A stretch of DNA of 64,000 nucleotides from Fasciola hepatica. Taxonomy: Eukaryota; Platyhelminthes; Trematoda; Plagiorchiida; Fasciolidae. The notes under the pieces were generated by a model. It worked only from the letters and a program-made list of their open reading frames with translations. It was not told the DNA's origin and made no database searches. The stretch is taken from contig CANUEZ040000191.1 of assembly GCA_948099385.1 (NCBI GenBank), positions 744,001 through 808,000 of the forward strand, written 5' to 3'. This document shows, in pieces, positions 54,621-64,000 of this stretch (position 1 is its first letter; every line of letters begins with the position of its first letter). The translations under genes and the position numbers were made by a program.

Positions 54621-57600
54621 ACAAGGCTATCCCATATGGGTCTGAACGCTTTGTTCAACATATACACTACATGATATAGCACAATCCCCAAATTGGCTTC
54701 GGCTTTCGCTTTCGCTTTGAACGGTAACAACCAAATTCTCGCACACCGATCCAATCCTATGTTCCATCACTTCTCTATTTATAAGCCTAAGTAAAACCAA
54801 GGCATTCCCTTATGAACAATCCACACAGATTGCTCATACAATGCAATAGAGCAGTAGCAGAGTAGATTTGTATAATATGATTCTCCATGCAGCTTGAACA
54901 CTGAACTGACCATTGAAAATGATGGAAGCACTGTACAGCTGTTTGATCCGCTAAGGGAATCATGAGCATTGCACATGGACAGAGCCCACACGGGGACACG
55001 AACAAGGGTTGGGGTGAACGAATGTCAGTCGAACACCCAAACCACAAGGCTATCCCATATGGGTCTCAACGCTTTGTTCAACATATACACTACATGATAT
55101 ATCACAATCCCCAAATTGGCTTCGGCTTTCGCTTTGGCTTTGAACGGTAACAACCAAATTCTCGCACACCGATCCAATCCTATGTTCCATCACTTCTCTA
55201 TTTATGGGCCTAAGTAAAACCAAGGCATTCCCTTATGAACAATCCACACAGATTGCTCATACAATGCAATAGAGCAGTAGCAGAGTAGATTTGTATAATA
55301 TGATTCTCCATGCAGCTTGAACACTGAACTGACCATTGACATTTATGGAAGCACTGTACAGCTGTTTGATCCGCTAAGGGAATCATGAGCATTGCACATG
55401 GACAGAGCCCACACGGGGACACGAACAGGGGTTGGGGTGAACGATTGTCAGTCGAACACCCAAACCACAAGGCTATCCCATATGGGTATCAACGCTTTGT
55501 TCAACATATACAATACATGATATAGCACAATCCCCAAATTGGCTTCGGTTTTCGCTTTCGCTTTGAACGGTAACAATCAATTTCTCGCACACCGATCCAA
55601 TCCTATGTTCCATCACTTCTCTATTTATGGGCCTAAGTAAAACCAAGGCATTCCCTTATGAACAATCCACACAGATTGCTCATACAATGCAATAGAGCAG
55701 TAGCAGAGTAGATCTGTATAATATGATTCTCCATGCAGCTTGAACACTGAACTGACCATTGAAAATGATGGAAGCACTGTACAGCTGTTTGATCCGCTAA
55801 GGGAATCATGAGCATTGCACATGGACAGAGCCCACACGGGGACACGAACAAGGGTTGGGGTGAACGAATGTCAGTCGAACACCCAAACCAAAAGGCTATC
55901 CGATATGGGTCTCAACGCTTTGTTCAACATATACACTACATGATATAGCACAATGCCCAAATTGACTTCGGCTTTCGCTTTCGCTTTGAACGGTAACAAC
56001 CAAATTCTCGCACACCGATCCAATCCTATGTTCCATCACTTCTCTATTGATGGGCCTAAGTAAAACCAAGGCATTTCCTTATGAACAATCCCCACACAGA
56101 TTGCTCATGCAATGCAATAGAGCAGTAGCAGAGTAGATTTGTATAATATGATTCTCCATGCAGCTTGAACACTGAACTGACCATTGAAAATGATGGAAGC
56201 ACTGTACAGCTGTTTGATCCGCTAAGGGAATCATGAGCATTGCACATGGACAGAGCCCACACGGGGACACGAACAAGGGTTGGGGTGAACGAATGTCAGT
56301 CGAACACCCAAACCACAAGGCTATCCGATATGGGTCTCAACGCTTTGTTCAACATATACACTACATGATATATCACAATCCCCAAATTGGCTTCGGCTTT
56401 CGCTTTCGCTTTGAACGGTAACAACCAAATTCTCGCACACCGATCCAATCCTATGTTCCATCACTTCTCTATTTATGGGCCTAAGTAAAACCAAGGCATT
56501 TCCTTATGAACAATCCACACAGATTGGTCATGCAATGCAATAGAGCAGTAGCAGAGTAGATTTGTATAATATGATTCTCCATGCAGCTTGAACACTGAAC
56601 TGACCATTGAAAATGATGGAAGCACTGTACAGCTGTTTGATCCGCTAAGGGAATCATGAGCATTGCACATGGACAGAGCCCACACAAGGACACGAACAGG
56701 GGTTGGGGTGAACGATTGTCAGTCGAACACCCAAACCACAAGGCTATCCCATATGGGTCTCAACGCTTTGTTCAACATATACAATACATGATATAGCACA
56801 ATCTCCAAATTGGCTTCGGCTTTCGCTTTCGCTTTGAACGGTATCAATCAATTTCTCGCACACCGATCCAATCCTATGTTCCATCACTTCTCTATTTATG
56901 GGCCTAAGTAAAACCAAGGCATTCCCTTATGAACAATCCACACAGATTGCTCATACAATGCAATAGAGCAGTAGCAGAGTAGATTTGTATAATATGATTC
57001 TCCATGCAGCTTGAACACTGAACTGACCATTCAAAGTTATGGAAGCACTGTACAGCTGTTTGATCCGCTAAGGGAATCATGAGCATTGCACATGGACAGA
57101 GCCCACACGGGGACACGAACAAGGGTTGGTGTGAACGAATGTCAGTCGAACACCCAAATCAAAAGGCTATCCGATATGGGTCTCAACGCTTTGTTCAACA
57201 TATACAATACATGATATAGCACAATCCCCAAATTGGCTTCGGCTTTTGCTTTCGCTTTGAACGGTAACAACCAAATTCTCGCACACCGATCCAATCCTAT
57301 GTTCCATCACTTCTCTATTTATGGGCCTAAGTAAAACCAAGGCATTCCCTTATGAACAATCCACACAGATTGCTCATACAATGCAATAGAGCAGTAGCAG
57401 AGTAGATTTGTATAATATGATTCTCCATGCAGCTTGAACACTGAACTGACCATTGAAAATTATGGAAGCACTGTACAGCTGTTTGATCCGCTAAGGGAAT
57501 CATGAGCATTGCACATGGACAGAGCCCACACGGGGACACGAACAAGGGTTGGGGTGAACGATTGTCAGTCGAACACCCAAACCACAAGGCTATCCGATAT

Positions 57601-60288
57601 GGGTCTCAACGCTTTGTTCAACATATACAATACATGATATAGCACAATCCCCAAATTGGCTTCGGCTTTCGCTTTCGCTTTGAACGGTAACAACCAAATT
57701 CTCGCACACCGATCCAACCCTATGTTCCATCACTTCTCTATTTATGGGCCTAAGTAAAACCAAGGCATTCCCTTATGAACAATCCACACAGATTGCTCAT
57801 ACAATGCAATAGAGCAGTAGCAGTGTAGATTTGTATAATATGATTCTCCATGCAGCTTGAACACTGAACTGACCATTGAAAATGATGGAAGCACTGTACA
57901 GCTGTTTGATCCGCTAAGGGAATCATGAGCATTGCACATGGACAGAGCCCACACGGGGACACGAACAAGGGTTGGGGTGAACGAATGTCAGTCGAACACC
58001 GAAATCACAAGGCTATCCGATATGGGTTCGAAGGCTTTGTTCAACATATACAGTACATGATATAGCACAATCTCCAAATTGGCTTCGGCTTTCGCTTTTG
58101 CTTTGAACGGTATCAATCAATTTCTCGCACACCGATCAAATCCTATGTTCCATCACTTCTCTATTTATGGGCCTAAGTAAAACCAAGGCATTCCCTTATG
58201 AACAATCCACACAGATTGCTCATACAATGCAATAGAGCAGTAGCAGAGTAGATTTGTATAATATGATTCTCCATGCAGCTTGAACACTGAACTGACCATT
58301 GAAAATTATTGAAGCACTGTACAGCTGTTTGATCCGCTAAGGGAATCATGAGCATTGCACATGGACAGAGCCCACACGGCGACACGAACGAGGGTTTGGG
58401 TGAACGAATGTCAGTCGAACACCCAAACCACAAGGCTATCCGATATGGGTATCAACGCTTTGTTCAACATATACACTACATGATATAGCACAATCCCCAA
58501 ATTGGCTTCGGCTTTCGCTTTCGCTTTGAACGGTAACAATCAATTTCTCGCACACCGATCAAATCCTATGTTCCATCACTTCTCTATTTATAAGCCTAAG
58601 TAAAACCAAGGCATTCCCTTATGAACAATCCACACAGATTGCTCATACAATGCAATAGAGCAGTAGCAGAGTAGATTTGTATAATATGATTCTCCATGCA
58701 GCTTGAACACTGAACTGACCATTGAAAATTATTGAAGCACTGTACAGCTGTTTGATCCGCTAAGGGAATCATGAGCATTGCACATGGACAGAGCCCACAC
58801 GGGGACACGAACAAGGGTTGGGGTGAACGAATGTCAGTCGAACACCCAAACCACAAGGCTATCCGTTATGTGTCTGAACGCATTGTTCAACATATACACT
58901 ACATGATATAGCACAATCCTCAAATTGGCTTCGGCTTTCGCTCTCGCTTTGAACGGTAACAACCAAATTCTCGCACACCGATCCAATCCTATGTTCCATC
59001 ACTTCTCTATTTATGGGCCTAAGTAAAACCAAGGCATTCCCTTATGAACAATCCACACAGATTGCTCATACAATGCAATAGAGCAGTAGCAGAGTAGATT
59101 TGTATAATATGATTCTCCATGCAGCTTGAACACTGAACTGACCATTGAAAATTATGGAAGCACTGTACAGCTGTTTGATCCGCTAAGGGAATCATGAGCA
59201 TTGCACATGGACAGAGCCCACACGGAGACACGAACAAGGGTTGGGGTGAACGAATGTCAGTCGAACACCCAAACCACAAGGCTATCCGATATGGATCTGA
59301 ACGCTTTGTTCAACATATACACTACATGATATAGCACAATCCTCAAATTGGCTTCGGCTTTCGCTTTCGCGTTGAATGGTAACAATCAATTTCTCGCACA
59401 TCGATACAATCCTATGTTCCATCACTTCTCTATTTATGGGCCTAAGTAAAACCAAGGCATTCCCTTATGAACAATCCACACAGATTGCTCATAAAATGCA
59501 ATAGAGCAGTAGCAGAGTAGATTTGTATAATATGATTCTCCATGCAGCTTGAACACTGAACTGACCATTGAAAATTATGGGAGCTTTGTACAGCTGTTTG
59601 ATCCGCTAAGGGAATCATGAGCATTGCACATGGACAGAGCCCACTCAGAGACACGAACAAGGGTTGGGGTGAACGAATGTCAGTCGAACACCCAAACCAC
59701 AAGGCTATCCGATATGGGTCTGAACGCTTTGTTCAACTTATACAATACATGATATAGCACAATCCTCAAATTGGCTTCGGCTTTCGCTTTCGCTTTGAAC
59801 GGTAACAATCAATTTCTCGCACACCGATCCAATCCTATGTTCCATCACTTCTCTATTTATGGGCCTAAGTAAAACCAAGGCATTCCCTTATGAACAATCC
59901 CCACACAGATTGCTCATACAATGCAATAGAGCAGTAGCAGAGTAGATTTGTATAATATGATTCTCCATGCAGCTTGAACACTGAACTGACCATTGAAAAT
60001 GATGGAAGCACTGTACAGCTGTTTGATCCGCTAAGGGAATCATGAGCATTGCACATGGACAGAGCCCACTCGGAGACACGAACAAGGGTTGGGGTGAACG
60101 AATGTCAGTCGAACACCCAAACCACAAGGCTATCCGATATGGGTCTGAACGCTTCGTTCAACATATACAATACATGATATAGCACAATCTCCAAATTGGC
60201 TTCGGCTTTCGCTTTCGCTTTGAACGGTAACAACAAATTCTCGCACACCGATCCAATCCTATGTTCCATCACTTCTCTATTTATGGGC
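54621..60288 (+). repeat. Plain monomer run, right half
   Basis: Monomers start at 54787, 55210, 55633, 56056, 56481, 56904, 57327, 57750, 58173, 58596, 59019, 59442 and 59865. Most are exactly 423 bp and close to consensus. Copies with CCCCACACAG (56056 and 59865) are 2 bp longer at that site. AAGCCTAAG landmarks (54783 and 58592), TATATCACAATCC (55099 and 56370) and GAACAGGGGTTGGGG (55424 and 56695) recur at distances of one to nine monomers, so short-range copying continues but no fixed HOR has formed. Confidence 0.8.
57327..57749 (+). repeat. Representative 423-bp satellite monomer (anatomy)
   Basis: This copy is close to the right-half consensus and serves as a map of the unit. It starts at the CTAAGTAAAACC end of the landmark. 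An AT-rich stretch, GTATAATATGATTC, lies about 85-100 bp in. Two overlapping 8-bp palindromes, CTGTACAG and ACAGCTGT, share four bases at 57471-57482 and include a PvuII site (CAGCTG) kept in nearly every copy. A G/C-richer segment, CCCACACGGGGACACGAAC, follows at about 57527-57545. Next come the polymorphic CCGATATGGG/CCCATATGGG site, a TTTCGC hexamer tract at about 57660-57681, and a CENP-B-box-like string at 57673-57689. The last 50 bases hold CTCGCACACCGATCC and a pyrimidine-rich TCCATCACTTCTC. The length is 3 x 141, so reading frames keep register from copy to copy. Confidence 0.9.
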
Positions 60289-63200
60289 CTAAATAAAACC
60301 AAGGCATTCCCCTATGAACAATCCACACAGATTGCTCATACAATGCAATAGAGCAGTAGCAGAGTAGATTTGTATAATATGATTCTCCATGCAGCTTGAA
60401 CACTGAACTGACCATTGAAAATGATCTAAGCACTGTACAGCTGTTTGATCCGCTAAGGGAATCATGAGCATTGCACATGGACAGAGCCCACTTGGAGACA
60501 CGAACAAGGTTTGGGGTGAACGAATGTCAGTCGAACACCCAAACAACAAGGCTATCCCATATGGGTCTGAACGCTTCGTTCAACATATACAATACATGAT
60601 ATAGCACAATCTCCAAAATTGCTTCGGCTTTCGCTTTCGCTTTGAACGGTAACAACAAATTCTCGCACACCGATACAATCCTATGTTCCATCACTTCTCT
60701 ATTTATGGGCCTAAATAAAACCAAGGCATTCCCCTATGAACAATCCACACAGATTGCTCATACAATGCAATAGAGCAGTAGCAGAGTAGATTTGTATAAT
60801 ATGATTCTCCATGCAGCTTGAACACTGAAATGACCATTGAAAATTATTGAAGCACTGTACAGCTGTTTGATCCGCTAAGGGAATCATGAGCATTGCACAT
60901 GGACAGAGCCCACATGGGGACACGAACGAGGGTTGGGGTGAACGATTGTCCGTCGAACACCCAAATCAAAAGGCTATCCGATATGGGTCTCAACGCTTTG
61001 TTCAACATATACAATACATGATATAGCACAATCCCCAAATTGTCTTCGGCTTTCGCTTTCGCTTTGAACGGTAACAACCAAATTCTCGCACACCGATACA
61101 ATCCTATGTTCCATCACTTCTCTATTTATGGGCCTAAGTAAAACCAGGGCATTTGCTTATGAACAATCCACACAGATTGCTCATACAATGCAATAGAGCA
61201 GTAGCAGAGTAGATTTGTATAATATGATTCTCCATGCAGCTTGAACACTGAACTGACCATTGAGAATGATGGAAGCACTGTACAGCTGTTTGATCCGCTA
61301 AGGGAATCATGAGCATTGCACATGGACAGAGCCCACACGGGGACACGAACAAGGGTTGGGGATGAACGAATGTCAGTCGAACACCCAAACCACAAGGCTA
61401 TCCGATATGAGTCTGAACGCTTTCTTCAACATATACAATACATGATAAAGCACAATCCCCAAATTGGCTTCGGCCTTCGCTTTCGCTTTGAACGGTAACA
61501 ACCAAATTCTCGCACACCGATCCAATCCTATGTTCCATCACTTCTCTATTTATGGGCCTAAGTAAAACCAAGGCATTCCCTTATGAACAATCCACACAGA
61601 TTGCTCATACAATGCAATAGAGCAGTAGCAGAGTAGATTTGTATAATATGATTCTCCATGCAGCTTGAACACTGAACTGACCATTGAAAATTATGGAAGC
61701 ACTGTACAGCTGTTTGATCCGCTAAGGGAATCATGAGCATTGCACATGGACAGAGCCCACACGGGGACACGAACGAGGGTTGGGGTGAACGATTGTCCGT
61801 CGAACACCCAAATCAAAAGGCTATCCGATATGGGTCTCAACGCTTTGTTCAACATATACAATACATGATATAGCACAATCCCCAAATTGTCTTCGGCTTT
61901 CGCTTTCGCTTTGAACGGTAACAACCAAATTCTCGCACACCGATCCAATCCTATGTTCCATCACTTCTCTATTTATGGGCCTAAGTAAAACCAGGGCATT
62001 CCCTTATGAACAATCCACACAGATTGCTCATACAATGCAATAGAGCAGTAGCAGAGTAGATTTGTATAATATGATTCTCCATGCAGCTTGAACACTGAAC
62101 CGACCATTGAAAATGATGGAAGCACTGTACAGCTGTTTGATCCGCTAAGGGAATCATGAGCATTGCACATGGACAGAGCCCACACGGGGACACGAACAAG
62201 GGTTGGGGATGAACGAATGTCAGTCGAACACCCAAACCACAAGGCTATCCGATATGAGTCTGAACGCTTTCTTCAACATATACAATACATGATAAAGCAC
62301 AATCCCCAAATTGGCTTCGGCCTTCGCTTTCGCTTTGAACGGTAACAACCAAATTCTCGCACACCGATCCAATCCTATGTTCCATCACTTCTCTATTTAT
62401 GGGCCTAAGTAAAACCAAGGCATTCCCTTATGAACAATCCACACAGATTGCTCATACAATGCAATAGAGCAGTAGCAGAGTAGATTTGTATAATATGATT
62501 CTCCATGCAGCTTGAACACTGAACTGACCATTGAAAATGATGGAAGCACTGTACAGCTGTTTGATCCGCTAAGGGAATCATGAGCATTGCACATGGACAG
62601 AGCCCACACGGGGACACGAACAAGGGTTGGGGTGAACGAATGTCAGTCGAACACCCAAACCACAAGGCTATCCGATATGGGTCTGAACGCTTTGTTCATC
62701 ATATACGCTACATGATATAGCACAATCCCCAAATTGGCTTCGGCTTTCGCTTTGGCTTTGAACGGTAACAACCAAATTCTCGCACATCGATCCAATCCTA
62801 TGTTCCATCACTTCTCTATTTATGGGCCTAAGTAAAACCAAGGCATTCCCTTATGAACAATCCACACAGATTGCTCATACAATGCAATAGAGCAGTAGCA
62901 GAGTAGATTTGTATAATATGATTCTCCATGCAGCTTGAACACTGAACTGACCATTGAAAATGATGGAAGCACTGTACAGCTGTTTGATCCGCTAAGGGAA
63001 TCATGAGCATTGCACATGGACAGAGCCCACACGGGGACACGAACAAGGGTTGGGGATGAACGAATGTCAGTCGAACACCCAAACCAAAAGGCTATCCGAT
63101 ATGGGTCTGAACGCTTTCTTCAACATATACAATACATGATAAAGCACAATCCCCAAATTGGCTTCGGCCTTCGCTTTCGCTTTGAACGGTAACAACCAAA

Positions 63201-63674
63201 TTCTCGCACACCGATCCAATCCTATGTTCCATCACTTCTCTATTTATGGGCCTAAGTAAAACCAAGGCATTCCCCTATGAACAATCCACACAGATTGCTC
63301 ATACAATGCAATAGAGCAGTAGCAGAGTAGATTTGTATAATATGATTCTCCATGCAGCTTGAACACTGAACTGACCATTGAAAATGATGGAAGCACTGTA
63401 CAGCTGTTTGATCCGCTAAGGGAATCATGAGCATTGCACATGGACAGAGCCCACACGGGGACACGAACAAGGGTTGGGGTGAACGAATGTCAGTCGAACA
63501 CCCAAACCACAAGGCTATCCGATATGGATCTGAACGCCTTGTTCATCATATACGCTACATGATATAGCACAATCCCCAAATTGGCTTCGGCTTTCGCTTT
63601 CGCTTTGAACGGTAACAACCAAATTCTCGCACACCGATCCAATCCTATGTTCCATCACTTCTCTATTTATGGGC
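60289..63674 (+). repeat. 847-bp dimer higher-order repeat
   Basis: Monomers start at 60289, 60711, 61134, 61558, 61981, 62405, 62828 and 63252. TGGGGATGAACGAATG, with one extra base, occurs near 61357, 62204 and 63051, 847 bp apart. GAACGAGGGTTGGGG with GATTGTCCGTCGAAC occurs near 60926 and 61773, and AAATTGTCTTCGG near 61036 and 61883. GCTTTCTTCAACAT is shared by the TGGGGATG copies. The first two monomers (60289 and 60711) share CCTAAATAAAACC and ACAACAAATTCTCGC one monomer apart, so this region starts with a single-monomer duplication and passes into a dimer. Confidence 0.85.
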
Positions 63675-64000
63675 CTAAGTAAAACCAAGGCATTCCCTTA
63701 TGAACAATCCACACAGATTGCTCATACAATGCAATAGAGCAGTAGCAGAGTAGATTTGTATAATATGATTCTCCATGCAGCTTGAACACTGAACTGACCA
63801 TTGAAAATTATTGAAGCACTGTACAGCTGTTTGATCCGCTAAGGGAATCATGAGCATTGCACATGGACAGAGCCCACACGGGGACACGAACAAAGGTTGG
63901 GGTGAACGAATGTCAGTCGAACACCCAAACTACAAGGCTATCCGATATGGGTCTCAACGCTTTGTTCAACATATACAATACATGATAAAGCAAAATCCTT
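63675..64000 (+). repeat. Partial monomer cut by the right window edge
   Basis: These are the first 326 bases of a further monomer, ending in GATAAAGCAAAATCCTT within the segment before the hexamer tract. The array continues to the right of the window. Confidence 0.95.

Larger units (their letters stand above)
1..64000 (+). repeat. Satellite array, 423-bp monomer, about 151 copies
   Basis: The whole window is a head-to-tail tandem array. I tracked the GGGCCTAAG landmark (variants GGGCCTAAA, GGCCTTAG, GGGCATAAG, AAGCCTAAG). It recurs 151 times between 211 and 63675, all on the plus strand, with spacings mostly 423 bp and a range of about 420 to 431. No inversion, gap or foreign insert was seen. 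Copies differ mainly by scattered substitutions, with occasional 1-2 bp indels and a hexamer gain. A hand count over 62401-62820 gives 187 G+C of 420 bases (44.5%), with about a dozen CpG per monomer. Strand is arbitrary for a satellite; plus is the orientation as given. The family is not one I recognise by name. Uninterrupted arrays of this kind are typical of eukaryotic heterochromatin; assignment to a centromere is inference only. Confidence 0.98.

Noticed and set aside
57410..57425. TGTATAATATGATT as a TATA box or bacterial -10 element
   Set aside because: It is repeated in every monomer of a satellite with no gene downstream. AT-rich strings like this are common by chance.
1..64000. CRISPR array
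   Set aside because: The repeats are 423 bp and contiguous, with no short repeat and unique spacer pattern.
1..64000. Tandem transposon or LTR-derived repeat
   Set aside because: I found no terminal inverted repeats, target-site duplications, primer-binding site or polymerase/transposase-like frame in the monomer. An ancient transposon origin cannot be excluded.
1..64000. Self-cleaving hammerhead ribozyme in the monomer, as in some satellites
   Set aside because: The core CTGATGA ... GAAA pair is absent on both strands. CTGACCATTGAAAA is only a superficial resemblance.
1..64000. Ribosomal DNA or 5S RNA tandem array
   Set aside because: The monomer has no recognisable rRNA core sequences and no 5S internal control region, and no segment stands out as strongly conserved gene against variable spacer.

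Overview
The window is one uninterrupted block of satellite DNA. A monomer of about 423 bp repeats head to tail, always in the same orientation, from the first base to the last. Taking the GGGCCTAAG landmark as the monomer start, I place the first start at 211 and the last at 63675. That gives 150 complete monomers (mean 423.1 bp), plus a partial monomer at each end cut by the window. I see no single-copy sequence, transposon insertion, RNA gene or credible protein-coding gene. A long homogeneous array like this points to eukaryotic heterochromatin (centromeric, pericentromeric or another satellite block). The species cannot be named from the sequence. GC is about 44-45% by a hand count of one monomer.

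Above the monomer level the array is a patchwork of local higher-order repeats (HORs) of different sizes. From left to right: 1-3167 holds two mixed monomer types (A and B); 3168-8245 has a 6-monomer unit (2539 bp); 8246-11623 is irregular and contains the most divergent monomers; 11624-17959 has nested 2-monomer (846 bp) and 5-monomer (2112 bp) units and a segment recurring at 5492 bp; 17960-30653 is a mostly simple monomer run marked by a GTGCACGAATG variant; 29386-30653 holds an 845-bp pair; 31077-33250 has a 3-monomer unit (1268 bp); 33262-40033 is an almost perfect tandem duplication of 8 monomers (3386 bp); 40034-42600 is a plain run; 42600-48550 duplicates 7 monomers (2970 bp); 48650-54620 duplicates a different 7 monomers (2961 bp); 54621-60288 is a plain run; 60289-63674 has an 847-bp dimer.

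This pattern is what repeated unequal crossing-over or replication slippage plus local homogenisation leaves behind. The two features most worth testing for function are a CENP-B-box-like motif at a fixed place in most monomers, closest to the mammalian consensus in three of them, and short palindromes, one of which is switched on or off by a single C/G polymorphism. Every monomer also carries short overlapping open frames on the minus strand. These stay in register because 423 is divisible by three, and I read them as repeat artefacts, not genes.
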